Below, piece after piece: positions 49,191 to 57,917 of a stretch of 64,000 bases of DNA (positions are counted from its first letter, which is position 1; each line of letters begins with the position of its first letter). This DNA comes from Mycolicibacterium sphagni (GTDB lineage Bacteria; Actinomycetota; Actinomycetes; Mycobacteriales; Mycobacteriaceae), in contig NZ_VBSB01000035.1 of NCBI RefSeq assembly GCF_013337765.1, forward strand, positions 372,001 to 436,000, given 5' to 3'. Position numbers and translations under genes: made by a program. The notes beneath the pieces were generated by a model, which was not told the DNA's origin, searched no databases, and was given only the letters and a program-made list of their open reading frames with translations.

Positions 49191-50018
49191 ATGTCCACGC
49201 CACTCGACCTGATCGCCGATTGGCCCGTCCCGACCGCAGCCGCGGCCGTGGTGGGCAACGCCGGGGTCATCGCCGAGTACGGCGACACCGCCCGTCAGTT
49301 CCGGCTGGCGTCGGTGACCAAACCCCTCGCGGCGCGGGCAGCCCAGGTGGCCATCGAAGAGGGTGTGGTGGAGCTGGACACCCCGGCCGGTCCGCCGGGC
49401 AGCACGGTCCGGCATCTGCTGGCGCACGCCTCGGGGCTGGCCATGCACTCCGCCGAGGTGATGGCCGAACCCGGCAAGCGCCGGGTCTACTCGAATTACG
49501 GCTTCCAGGTGCTTGCCGAGGCGATCGAAGCGGGCGCGGGCATCGAATTCGGCCGATATCTGGCCGAGGCGGTCTTCGAGCCGCTGGGCATGGCCGCCTC
49601 CCGGTTGGACGATGGCGCGGCGGCGGCCGGCTACGGCGCGGTGTCCACAGTGGCTGACCTGGCGGTTTTCGCCCAGGACCTGTTGGTCCCTCGGACGGTG
49701 TCGGCACAGCTGCACGAATGCGCGATCACGGTGCAGTTCCCCGGTCTGAGCGGGGTCTTGCCGGGATTCGGGGTCCAGCGGCCCAATGACTGGGGTCTGG
49801 GCTTCGAGATCCGCGACGGGAAGTCGCCGCACTGGACCGGGTTTGCTAACTCAGCGCGGACCTTCGGTCATTTCGGTCAGACCGGCACGTTCCTGTGGGT
49901 GGACCCCGAACGCGCATTGTCGCTGGTAGTGCTCACGGACCGGGATTTTGACGAGTGGGCCAAGCCCCTCTGGCCGGCGATCTCTGATGAAGTTCTGAGA
50001 GTGTACGGAGCGAACTAG
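49191..50018 (+). CDS. Beta-lactamase-fold serine hydrolase (Rv2257c-like)
   Basis: 275 aa. Ser-x-x-Lys is SVTKP (about residue 42), Tyr-x-Asn is YSNYG, and HFGQTGT replaces Lys-Thr-Gly. The class-C/esterase type lacks a signal peptide, so it is probably cytoplasmic and an esterase or peptidase rather than a resistance enzyme. The same gene order as in M. tuberculosis supports this identity. Starts 10 nt after the TPR-like gene. Confidence 0.82.
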   Translation: MSTPLDLIADWPVPTAAAAVVGNAGVIAEYGDTARQFRLASVTKPLAARAAQVAIEEGVVELDTPAGPPGSTVRHLLAHASGLAMHSAEVMAEPGKRRVYSNYGFQVLAEAIEAGAGIEFGRYLAEAVFEPLGMAASRLDDGAAAAGYGAVSTVADLAVFAQDLLVPRTVSAQLHECAITVQFPGLSGVLPGFGVQRPNDWGLGFEIRDGKSPHWTGFANSARTFGHFGQTGTFLWVDPERALSLVVLTDRDFDEWAKPLWPAISDEVLRVYGAN

Positions 50019-50126
50019 CGCAACACGTGTCCCACAAGGCACAATAGACACGCACAGCACACCTGCATCTTCGGAAACACCAGGTCGTTGGGGAAGACGT
50101 CCCTCGTGGAACCGAAGGAGAAGGTT

Positions 50127-50639
50127 ATGCGTGCGTCGAACCAGTTCGCCGAAGCGACGACTGGCGTGGTGTACATCCATGCCTCTCCCGCTGCGGTGTG
50201 CCCACATGTCGAGTGGGCGCTTTCGTCGACCCTGAATGCCAGGGCGAACCTGAAGTGGACCCCACAGCCGGCCATGCCTGGGCAGCTGCGGGCGGTGACC
50301 AATTGGACGGGTCCCGTCGGCACTGGTGCCCGGCTGGCCAATGCGCTGCGTTCGTGGTCGGTCCTGCGGTTCGAGGTCACCGAAGATCCCAGTGCCGGCG
50401 TGGACGGTGAGCGGTTCTGCCATACCCCCCAGCTGGGTCTGTGGGCCGGGGCGATGAGCGCCAACGGCGACATCATGGTCGGCGAGATGCGGTTGCGCCA
50501 CATGATGGCCGCGGGTGCGGACAGTCTGGCGGCCGAGCTCGACTCGGTGCTGGGCACCGCCTGGGACGAGGCGCTCGAGCCCTACCGCGACGGCGGCGAC
50601 GGCGGCGAGGTCAGCTGGCTGAGCCGGGGAGTCGGCTAG
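50127..50639 (+). CDS. DUF3145 protein (Rv2256c-like)
   Basis: 170 aa. GVVYIHASPAAVCPHVEWAL, WTGPVGTGARLANALRSW and CHTPQLGLWAGAMSANGDIM are DUF3145 hallmarks. The ATG has a GAAGGAG site 6 nt upstream. Found next to the beta-lactamase-like gene, as in M. tuberculosis. No function is known. Confidence 0.88.
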   Translation: MRASNQFAEATTGVVYIHASPAAVCPHVEWALSSTLNARANLKWTPQPAMPGQLRAVTNWTGPVGTGARLANALRSWSVLRFEVTEDPSAGVDGERFCHTPQLGLWAGAMSANGDIMVGEMRLRHMMAAGADSLAAELDSVLGTAWDEALEPYRDGGDGGEVSWLSRGVG

Positions 50640-50648
50640 AAAGTCTCT

Positions 50649-50712
50649 CCGCGAGCAGACACAAACTCGTACAAAACCAGCACAAATTGTGCGATTTTGT
50701 GTCTGCTCGCGG
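50649..50712. repeat. Nested palindromic element
   Basis: Perfect 17-bp inverted repeat (CCGCGAGCAGACACAAA, 50649-50665, and its complement 50696-50712) around a 30-nt loop that contains a second perfect palindrome GCACAAATTGTGC (50680-50692). It lies between the DUF3145 stop and the start of the SRPBCC gene. It may act as a terminator or as one copy of a dispersed intergenic repeat. Confidence 0.85.
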
Positions 50713-50717
50713 GTTGG

Positions 50718-51164
50718 ATGAATGTCATGGTCCACCTCCACGTCGAGAAGACGATCTACGCACCGCCCGACAAGGTCTTCGCCTGGCTGGCGGATCCGGT
50801 GAACCTGAAGGCTGCCCCGTTGATCGTCACGGCCCATTGGGCGGAGGACTCACCCGCACCCGCCGGACTGGGCGCCATCCGGACCGGCTTCGCGATCGGC
50901 CTCTGGTTTCGCGAGGAGATCACCGCCTACGACCCGCCGCACAGCTACACCTATTTGATCGTCAAATCGGTGCCTGCTTTCGAACACGAGGGCGGCACGC
51001 TGACGTTCACCCCGGTCGGCGAGGGCACCCACGTCGAGTGGGTCAGCAGCTACACCCACCCGGCGAAGGGCGGTGGCAAGCCGATGGAGGCGCTCACCGC
51101 GCGGCTGCTGCCGTGGAACTTCAGGGCCATCCTCGACGGCTGCGCGAAGGCGCTGGAGCGCTAG
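50718..51164 (+). CDS. SRPBCC-family protein
   Basis: 148 aa from ATG 50718 (a second in-frame ATG at 50727 is equally good). VEKTIYAPPDKVFAWLADPV start, HTYTYLIVK and GTHVEWVSSYTHPAKGGG strands and a C-terminal helix. Ligand unknown. It begins just after the nested palindrome and overlaps the convergent dagK by 4 nt. Confidence 0.78.
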   Translation: MNVMVHLHVEKTIYAPPDKVFAWLADPVNLKAAPLIVTAHWAEDSPAPAGLGAIRTGFAIGLWFREEITAYDPPHSYTYLIVKSVPAFEHEGGTLTFTPVGEGTHVEWVSSYTHPAKGGGKPMEALTARLLPWNFRAILDGCAKALER

Positions 51165-52063
51165 ACTTTCTCCGGGACAATAATTTTCAACGCACCCGGG
51201 ACCGCGGATATCTCGGCGGGAAGCGGGCAGACGTAGTCGCCGTCGGCGTAGGCATTGATGCCGGGGGAGTCGACCGTGATCGTGCGGGCCCGGTCGGTAG
51301 TCACCTGAGGCAGATTCACGTGCGTGCCCTTGAACACCGTCGGGAACAACCGGATCAGCTCCGTGCGCGACGACGCACCCACCATCGTGATATCGAGCAT
51401 GCCGTCGCTGTGATTGGCCCCCGGCGTGATCAGCATGCCGCCGCCGTAGCTGCGTGTGTTGCCAAACGCCGCCAGCGTCAGGTCGGTGACGATCTCCCGT
51501 TCGCCATCGAGCACGAGCCGAAATGGCAACGGCCGCAACTGGGAGATTTCCGCCACCAGCGCGACGTTGTAGCGCATCCGGCCGTGCGGCCAGCTCATCC
51601 GGTTGACCCGATCGCTGACGAGAGAGTCGAATCCTGTTGCGGCCACCGTCCCGAACCAGGTACTCGATCCGTCGGCGCCTTTGATGAGCCCGAGGTCCAC
51701 GGTCTCGATATGCCTAGCGGCGATCACGTCCACCGCCGCTACCGGGTCGGCCTGCGGCAGCCCGTACTCGCGGGCATGGTCGTTGCCGGTGCCCGCCGGC
51801 ACGATCCCCAGCGGAATGTTGGTGCGCGCCAACGCCTGTAGTGCTAGGCGGATCACCCCGTCGCCGCCCACCACGACCAGTGCATCGGTCTCGCGGGTCA
51901 GCGCCTCGTCGACCAGTTCGCGGGCATGGGCGGCGTCGCGGCCGACGATGCCGGTCACGTTGATCCCGAGTTCCTGGAAGCGGGCCACTGCTCGCTCGCC
52001 GGCGTGCGGCGCGTTGCCGTGACCCGACTTCGGGTTCGTCAGGACCGTGACGTGGGAAATCAT
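51161..52063 (-). CDS. dagK: Diacylglycerol/lipid kinase DagK (Rv2252-like)
   Basis: 300 aa. Nucleotide-binding VVVGGDGVIRLALQAL and VPAGTGNDHAREYGL motifs, LTNPKSGHG at the start, and NTRSYGGGMLITPGANHSDG late, as in DAG/PIM-precursor lipid kinases. The ATG overlaps the upstream oxidase by ATGA. In M. tuberculosis this lipid kinase phosphorylates diacylglycerol and feeds PIM synthesis. Coupled with an alkyl-DHAP-synthase-like oxidase, suggesting ether/glycerolipid chemistry. Confidence 0.9.
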   Translation of the reverse strand: MISHVTVLTNPKSGHGNAPHAGERAVARFQELGINVTGIVGRDAAHARELVDEALTRETDALVVVGGDGVIRLALQALARTNIPLGIVPAGTGNDHAREYGLPQADPVAAVDVIAARHIETVDLGLIKGADGSSTWFGTVAATGFDSLVSDRVNRMSWPHGRMRYNVALVAEISQLRPLPFRLVLDGEREIVTDLTLAAFGNTRSYGGGMLITPGANHSDGMLDITMVGASSRTELIRLFPTVFKGTHVNLPQVTTDRARTITVDSPGINAYADGDYVCPLPAEISAVPGALKIIVPEKV

Positions 52064-53706
52064 GGAATCAGCTTGCCGGGGTTCAGAATCCCGGCTGGAT
52101 CGACCGCCTGCTTGACGGCGCGCAGTACCTTCACGCCGAGCTCGCCGATCTCCGCAAGCATCCACGGCCGGTGGTCGGCTCCGACCGCATGATGGTGGGT
52201 GATGGTGCCGCCGGTGCGTGAAATGGCATCGGAGGCGGCAACTTTAGCGGCCAGCCATTGTTCGGTGACATCGCCGCGCTGCCCGGCCACGACGGTGAAG
52301 TACAGCGATGCCCCGGTCGGATACACATGCGAAATGTGGCACATCACCAACGCGGGCGTGCCGCTTTCGGCTGAGTCCAACCCCGAGTCGCTACGCTCCT
52401 GCCCGCCGAGCGACTTCGTCAATGCCTCGGTGACCGCTGCTTTCAGTGTGGACAGATTGGCCCACGTCGTCGCCGTCTCCAGCGTCTCGCACAACGCGCC
52501 GGCCGCCAGCAGGGAATCACGCAGATACGGTGCGTCGAAACGGCCGTGCTCCCACGCCCGTGCCGGGGCCTCGCCCAGCGAGGTGCCGCCCTGGGCTTCC
52601 AGTACCGCACGCGTCTCGGCGTGCCGGCTCTCGGTATGCGCGGCACTTCCCTCGAACAAGCTGAGCGCCAGGCAACCGCCGGTGATGCTCTGCTCGCCGA
52701 TGTTGCCGGTCGTCGCCAGGTTCACGCCGGTCTCCGCCTCGTCGGACAACCGCAGCACGGTTGCCCCGGTGCCGATTTGGACGACAGCGCGCAGCGCGGC
52801 CGCGCCGGTGGCGAAGTCCGGGAACGACCACGCCTCGTAGCGCACCGTTTCCGGGACCGGGTGCACCCGCAGGCGAACCCGGGTGATGACGCCGAAAACG
52901 CCCTCCGATCCCGAGAACAGCTCGCGGAGGTCGGGGCCCGCCGCGGTCTCCGGCGCCCGCCCCAGGTCGAGGACGCCGACCGGGGTGACCACCGTCAGCC
53001 CGCGAATCATGTCGTTGAACCGGCCGTACCCGGCGGAGGCCTGCCCCGACGAGCGGGTGGCCGCGTACCCGCCGATGGTGGCGAACCGGAAGCTCTGCGG
53101 GAAATGCCCCAGCGAGAAGCCATGTTCACCCAGCAGCCGCTCGGCGCCGGGCCCGGTGACGCCAGCACCCAGTTCGGCCTGCATTGATGTCTCGTCCAGC
53201 GAGTGCAGCGCGTCGAGTCGGCGCAGGTCCAGTGAGATGACAGCGGCGAAATCGCCGCGGATCGGGTCCAGCCCGCCGACCACGCTGGTGCCGCCGCCGA
53301 AGGGCACCACGGCGATGCCGTGCTGCGAGCAGTAGCGCAGCACGGTCGCGATCTCATCCTCGTTGCCCGGAAGCAATACCGCATCGGGCGCATCTTGGTG
53401 GGTTTGCTTGCGGCGCAACAGATCCAGGGTGGACTTGCCACCGGCATACCGCAGCCGGCCCTGGTCGTCGGTGCGAATGTAGTCGGCGCCCACGAATTCC
53501 ACGAGTGCGTCGCGGTGCTCGTCGGCCAATGCTGATGGCCGAACCTGCACCTCGTCGATCGACGGTGCGGGGATCTCACTGACGGTCACGCCAAGGGCTT
53601 GCTCGAGCAGTGCCCGAATGCCGTCGGAGAGGGGCTTGGCGCCTTCGGGATCACCCCAGGAGTTCCAGGCCATCGGGGGAACGAGGGTGCGGGCATCGTT
53701 GCTCAT
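52060..53706 (-). CDS. FAD-linked oxidase, alkyl-dihydroxyacetonephosphate-synthase-like (Rv2251-like)
   Basis: 548 aa. VAO-type FAD motif AVVPFGGGTSVVGGLDP (about residue 140), FRFATIGGYAATRSSGQ and AGYGRFNDMI, HVYPTGASLYFT, and the His-rich THHHAVGADHRPW region typical of alkyl-DHAP synthases. It may form an ether bond or oxidise a 2-hydroxy acid; relatives include D-lactate dehydrogenase. Divergent from a TetR gene. Coupled to dagK by ATGA. Confidence 0.82.
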   Translation of the reverse strand: MSNDARTLVPPMAWNSWGDPEGAKPLSDGIRALLEQALGVTVSEIPAPSIDEVQVRPSALADEHRDALVEFVGADYIRTDDQGRLRYAGGKSTLDLLRRKQTHQDAPDAVLLPGNEDEIATVLRYCSQHGIAVVPFGGGTSVVGGLDPIRGDFAAVISLDLRRLDALHSLDETSMQAELGAGVTGPGAERLLGEHGFSLGHFPQSFRFATIGGYAATRSSGQASAGYGRFNDMIRGLTVVTPVGVLDLGRAPETAAGPDLRELFSGSEGVFGVITRVRLRVHPVPETVRYEAWSFPDFATGAAALRAVVQIGTGATVLRLSDEAETGVNLATTGNIGEQSITGGCLALSLFEGSAAHTESRHAETRAVLEAQGGTSLGEAPARAWEHGRFDAPYLRDSLLAAGALCETLETATTWANLSTLKAAVTEALTKSLGGQERSDSGLDSAESGTPALVMCHISHVYPTGASLYFTVVAGQRGDVTEQWLAAKVAASDAISRTGGTITHHHAVGADHRPWMLAEIGELGVKVLRAVKQAVDPAGILNPGKLIP

Positions 53707-53711
53707 GCGTT

Positions 53712-53730
53712 ACAGTATTACAGATGCTGT
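53712..53730. promoter_or_regulatory. Imperfect palindrome covering the TetR start
   Basis: ACAGTATTACAGATGCTGT, an imperfect 19-bp palindrome that covers the TetR start codon (ATG at 53724) and the start of the oxidase promoter region. The divergent gap is only 17 nt, so one site could control both genes. Confidence 0.45.
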
Positions 53731-54305
53731 CAATCAGTAACGATGAATCGGTGGATATCGGCGACCGGATCATGGCCGCCGCCGCGAGCTGTGTCCGCGA
53801 CTTCGGGGTCGAGCGGGTCACCCTGGCCGAGATCGCCCGCCGGGCGGGGGTGAGCCGTCCGACGGTGTATCGCCGCTGGCCAGACACCAACACGATCGTG
53901 GCCTCGCTGCTCACCGACCGGATCACCGGCACCTGGCGCGCGGTTCCCGCGACCAGTCCCGGCCGCATCGGCCTGGTCGAGCGGATCGTCGAGGTGGCCC
54001 GCCGCCTGCGTGACGACGCACTCATCACCTCGGTGCTGAGGTCCGCCCCCGACCTGGCGATGGTCTACATCGCCGGACGCCTGGGAACCAGCCAGCAGAT
54101 CCTGATCGACCTGCTCGTCGACGCACTGCGCGCCGCCCAGGCCGACGGCAGCGTCCGGGCCGGTGACGTCCGCCAGATGTCCGCGATGGTGCTGCTCATC
54201 GGGCAGTCCACGATCCAGTCCGCTCAGATCGTCGAACCCATCCTCGACGGCAACGCCCTGAGTGGCGAGCTGTCCCGTGCCCTGAATGGATACCTCGCCC
54301 CATGA
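53724..54305 (+). CDS. TetR-family regulator (Rv2250c-like)
   Basis: 193 aa. Helix-turn-helix RVTLAEIARRAGVSRPTVYR and RWPDTNTIVASLLTDRI; ligand domain LITSVLRSAPDLAMVYIAGR. The gene is divergent from the FAD oxidase and its 3' end overlaps glpD1 by ATGA, the same order as in M. tuberculosis. It may regulate both glycerol-3-phosphate use and the oxidase-dagK pair. Confidence 0.87.
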   Translation: MLSISNDESVDIGDRIMAAAASCVRDFGVERVTLAEIARRAGVSRPTVYRRWPDTNTIVASLLTDRITGTWRAVPATSPGRIGLVERIVEVARRLRDDALITSVLRSAPDLAMVYIAGRLGTSQQILIDLLVDALRAAQADGSVRAGDVRQMSAMVLLIGQSTIQSAQIVEPILDGNALSGELSRALNGYLAP

Positions 54306-55837
54306 GTGATCTCACCGCCCTCAGCGCCGCCCGGCGCACCACCGAGTTGACCGAGCTCGGTGACGACGGCCGCGCCGACGTCGTCGTCATCGGCGGCGGC
54401 ATCACCGGAGCCGGCATCGCACTTGACGCCGCCAGCCGCGGGCTGTCGGTGCTGCTGGTGGAGAAGCACGACCTGGCCTTCGGCACCAGCCGGTGGAGCT
54501 CCAAGCTGGTCCACGGCGGCCTGCGCTATCTGGCCACCGGCAATGTCGGCATCGCGCGGCGCAGCGCGGTCGAACGCGGCATCCTGATGACCCGCAATGC
54601 CCCGCACCTGGTGAACGCCATGCCCCAGATGGTTCCACTGCTGCCGTCGATGGGACGCACCCAACGTGCTTTGATACGAACAGGTTTCGTGGCCGGCGAC
54701 GCCCTGCGGATTCTAGCAGGCACCAAGTCGTCGACCCTGCCGCGGTCCCGCCGCATCGGTGTATCGCAGGCCACGGCGATGGTGCCGACCGTGCGCCGCG
54801 ACGGCCTCGACGGTGGCCTGCTGGCCTATGACGGTCAGCTGATCGACGACGCCAGACTGGTTGTCGCGGTGACCCGTACCGCCGCTCAACACGGTGCGCG
54901 GATCCTGACCCGGGTGTCGGCGGCGAGCGCCACCGGCACGTCCGTGCGGCTGCGCGACGAGCTGACCGGTGAGTCGCTGGAGGTCACTGCGCGCGCGGTC
55001 ATCAACGCGACGGGCGTGTGGGCCGGCGAGGTCGATTCCGCGATCAAGCTGCGCCCGAGCCGCGGAACGCACCTGGTGTTCGACGCCGAGTCGTTCGGCA
55101 ATCCGACTGCCGCGCTGACCATTCCGATCCCCGGTGAGATCAACCGGTTCGTGTTCGCGATGCCCGAACAGCTCGGGCGGGTCTATCTGGGGCTGACCGA
55201 CGAGGACGCCCCCGGCCCGATTCCCGATGTGCCCGAACCGACTCCCGCCGAGATCGGCTTCCTACTCGACACCGTCAACACCGCGCTGGGAACCCCGTTG
55301 ACCACCGCAGACGTCAAGGGCGCATACGCGGGGTTGCGGCCATTGATCGACACGGGGGAGGGCCGTACGTCGGATCTGTCGCGCGAGCACGCCGTCATCG
55401 AGTCGTCCAACGGCGTGTTCAGCATCGTCGGCGGCAAGCTCACCGAGTACCGGTACATGGCCGAGGATGCCCTCGACCGTGCGCTGGCGGCCCGGTCCAT
55501 CACCGCCCAGCCGTGCCGCACCCGTAACCTGCCGCTGGTCGGTGCCCCCGCCAATCCCGTTGCCACACTGCGCACGACGAGCCACCTGCCCAGTTCTCTG
55601 GTCGCCCGCTACGGCGCCGAGTCGCCGAACGTCATCGCCTCGGCGCGATGCGACCGGCCGACCGACCCGGTCGCCGACGGAATCGACGTCACCCGTGCGG
55701 AATTCGAGTTCGCCGTGACCCACGAAGGCGCATTGAGCGTCGACGACATCGTCGACCGGCGTACCCGCATCGGGCTGGTCGAGGCCGACCGGGACCAGGC
55801 GATCGCCGTTGCCGAGGACCTGCTGACCCGCGCCTGA
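54302..55837 (+). CDS. glpD1: Glycerol-3-phosphate dehydrogenase GlpD1
   Basis: 511 aa. FAD site VVVIGGGITGAGIALDAASR, then WSSKLVHGGLRYLATGNVGI and FSIVGGKLTEYRYMAEDALD, hallmark motifs of respiratory G3P dehydrogenases. It oxidises G3P to DHAP and passes electrons to quinones. Starts with ATGA overlap to tetR, as in Rv2249c-Rv2250c. Convergent with the aldo-keto reductase gene (1-nt gap). Confidence 0.92.
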   Translation: MSDLTALSAARRTTELTELGDDGRADVVVIGGGITGAGIALDAASRGLSVLLVEKHDLAFGTSRWSSKLVHGGLRYLATGNVGIARRSAVERGILMTRNAPHLVNAMPQMVPLLPSMGRTQRALIRTGFVAGDALRILAGTKSSTLPRSRRIGVSQATAMVPTVRRDGLDGGLLAYDGQLIDDARLVVAVTRTAAQHGARILTRVSAASATGTSVRLRDELTGESLEVTARAVINATGVWAGEVDSAIKLRPSRGTHLVFDAESFGNPTAALTIPIPGEINRFVFAMPEQLGRVYLGLTDEDAPGPIPDVPEPTPAEIGFLLDTVNTALGTPLTTADVKGAYAGLRPLIDTGEGRTSDLSREHAVIESSNGVFSIVGGKLTEYRYMAEDALDRALAARSITAQPCRTRNLPLVGAPANPVATLRTTSHLPSSLVARYGAESPNVIASARCDRPTDPVADGIDVTRAEFEFAVTHEGALSVDDIVDRRTRIGLVEADRDQAIAVAEDLLTRA

Positions 55838-55838
55838 C

Positions 55839-56921
55839 TCAATACCGGACCGCACTGGCCAGCAGTGGGGGATAGACCGTCGACGGCTCGCCGTCCACGG
55901 TGGTGCCCGCGAACTGCAGCATCGAGCGGGTCGTCCCGTTGACGTCGGCCGGGTAGTTCAGCGTCGGCGCCGACACCACGTCGAGCCGGTGCAGCTGCTC
56001 GGGAGTCAGCGTGACGTCGACCGCCGCCAGGTTGTCCTCGAGGTGAGCCATCCGTCGCGCCCCCAGAATCGGCACGACCGTGCCCTGCCGCGCGCGCAGC
56101 CAGGCCAGCGCCGCCGCGGCCGGCGTGGTCCCGATCTCGTCGGCGACCGCGGTCACCGCGTCGATGACCACGAACTCGTCCTCGCTGGGACCGCCGACAT
56201 AGCTCGCGCGCACCGAATCGTCGACGGTGGCCCCGCGCCGGTACTTGCCGGACAGGAATCCATTCTTCAGCGGGCTCCACGGCACCAAGGCCATGCCCTG
56301 GTCGAGCGCCAGCGGGGCCAGCTCGCCCTCGACGGTGCGGGCCAGCAGCGAGTACTCGACCTGCAGCGCGATCAATGGTGTCCAGCCACGCAGGACCGCC
56401 GTGGTCTGGGCCTGGGCGGTCACCCAGCCGGGGGTGTTGGAGAACCCGATGTAGCGAATCGTGCCTGCGCGGACGAGATCGTCGAGGGTGCGCAGGGTCT
56501 CCTCGATGGGCGTGTTGCGGTCCCAGTTGTGCAGCCAGTACAGGTCCAGATAGTCGGTGTTCAAGCGGCGCAAGGTTTCTCGCAACTGGGCGAGGATCGC
56601 AGTGCGGCCGGCGCCGCCATCGTTGGGGTCGCCCGGGTGCAGGTTGGCGAAGAACTTCGAGGCGAGCACGACCCGGTCGCGCCGGCCCGGCCGGGCGCCG
56701 AACCAGTCGCCGAGGATCTTTTCCGAGTGGCCGTTGGTGTAGAAGTTGGCGGTGTCGATGAAATTGCCACCGCGGTCCAGGTAGGCGCCGAGGATCTTCT
56801 CGGATTCCTCGACGCTGGACCCGGCGCCCCCGGCGTCTTCGCCGAACGTCATCGCGCCGAGGGCGAACGGGCTGACTCGCAGGCCGGACCGACCCAGGGT
56901 GACGTAGTGATCGAGTGGCAT
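55839..56921 (-). CDS. Aldo-keto reductase
   Basis: 360 aa. LGRSGLRVSPFALGAMTFGE start; NFIDTANFYTNGHSEKILGD contains the catalytic Asp/Tyr; YLDLYWLHNWD has the His; VPWSPLKNGFLSGKYRRG is the NADPH loop. The ATG is preceded by AAGGAG at 7 nt; the longer frame is not supported. Resembles AKR family 11/13 type. Divergent from an AraC regulator that probably controls it. Confidence 0.88.
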   Translation of the reverse strand: MPLDHYVTLGRSGLRVSPFALGAMTFGEDAGGAGSSVEESEKILGAYLDRGGNFIDTANFYTNGHSEKILGDWFGARPGRRDRVVLASKFFANLHPGDPNDGGAGRTAILAQLRETLRRLNTDYLDLYWLHNWDRNTPIEETLRTLDDLVRAGTIRYIGFSNTPGWVTAQAQTTAVLRGWTPLIALQVEYSLLARTVEGELAPLALDQGMALVPWSPLKNGFLSGKYRRGATVDDSVRASYVGGPSEDEFVVIDAVTAVADEIGTTPAAAALAWLRARQGTVVPILGARRMAHLEDNLAAVDVTLTPEQLHRLDVVSAPTLNYPADVNGTTRSMLQFAGTTVDGEPSTVYPPLLASAVRY

Positions 56922-57038
56922 GAATCGCTCCTTACTAGGTGTATCTGACATATCCATCAAAGTGGAATAGCCAGCTCATAAGTAGACCAATGCGATCCAA
57001 CTCTTGCACGATCCGATCAATTCTGATGAGATCTGGAC

Positions 57039-57917
57039 ATGGACGCCCGTGCGAGTCAGTTGGCCGAGATGCGGACGTTGATCGCGGCCCACGCGCGGCC
57101 GGATATGCAGACCTCGATCGACGGGCTGCTGCTGTCCGAGGAGGCGGCATCGGCCACCCCGGATTATTCGTTGACCGAACCGCTGGTCGTGGTGATGGCC
57201 CAGGGTGGTAAGCGCCTACTGCTCGGCGACGACGTCTACGAATACCGTGCGGGGCAGTGCCTGGTGGTGACGGCGGACCTCCCGGTCACCGGACATTTCA
57301 TCGGTGACGAGCCGTCGCTTGGGATGGCGCTGGTGCTGCGGCCCGCCGTGGTCGCCGGGTTGGTGTTGCAGGCCCCGGCCGTGCGCTGGGCCCGCGGCGC
57401 GGCCGCACAGCCGGCGATGTCGACCGTCGATGCCGACACCGACCTGCTCGATGCGGTGATTCGGCTGCTGCGACTGCTCGAAAAGCCTTCTGATGCACCG
57501 ATTCTGGCACCCCTGATCGAGCGCGAGATCATCTGGAGGCTGCTGACCGGGCCGCAGGGGGAGACCGTGCGGCAAATCGGCTTGGCTGACAGCAACCTGT
57601 CCTACGTCAGCCGGGCCATTGGCTGGATCCGGGACAACTACGCCGAGCCGATGCGCATCGAGGAGCTGGCTCAGGTGGCCGGGATGAGCCCGTCCACGTT
57701 CCACCGGCACTTCCGCGCGGTTACCGCCATGAGCCCCTTGCAGTTTCAGAAGCGCATTCGGCTGCAGGAGGCGCGCTCGATGCTCGTCACCGCGCCCGGT
57801 GACATCGCGGGAATCGGGCACCGCGTCGGCTATGACAGCCCGTCGCAATTCACCCGCGAGTATCGCAGGCTGTTCGGCGCTCCGCCGGGGCAGGACGCTA
57901 TGCGTATCCGCGCCTGA
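57039..57917 (+). CDS. AraC-family regulator (CmrA/AraC_N type)
   Basis: 292 aa. N-terminal cupin-like domain (YEYRAGQCLVVTADLPVTGH) and C-terminal pair of helix-turn-helices: MRIEELAQVAGMSPSTFHRH and VGYDSPSQFTREYRRLFGAP. This is the AraC_N/CmrA type that often regulates neighbouring oxidoreductases. It lies 117 nt from the divergent AKR and converges with accD6 with no gap. Confidence 0.87.
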   Translation: MDARASQLAEMRTLIAAHARPDMQTSIDGLLLSEEAASATPDYSLTEPLVVVMAQGGKRLLLGDDVYEYRAGQCLVVTADLPVTGHFIGDEPSLGMALVLRPAVVAGLVLQAPAVRWARGAAAQPAMSTVDADTDLLDAVIRLLRLLEKPSDAPILAPLIEREIIWRLLTGPQGETVRQIGLADSNLSYVSRAIGWIRDNYAEPMRIEELAQVAGMSPSTFHRHFRAVTAMSPLQFQKRIRLQEARSMLVTAPGDIAGIGHRVGYDSPSQFTREYRRLFGAPPGQDAMRIRA

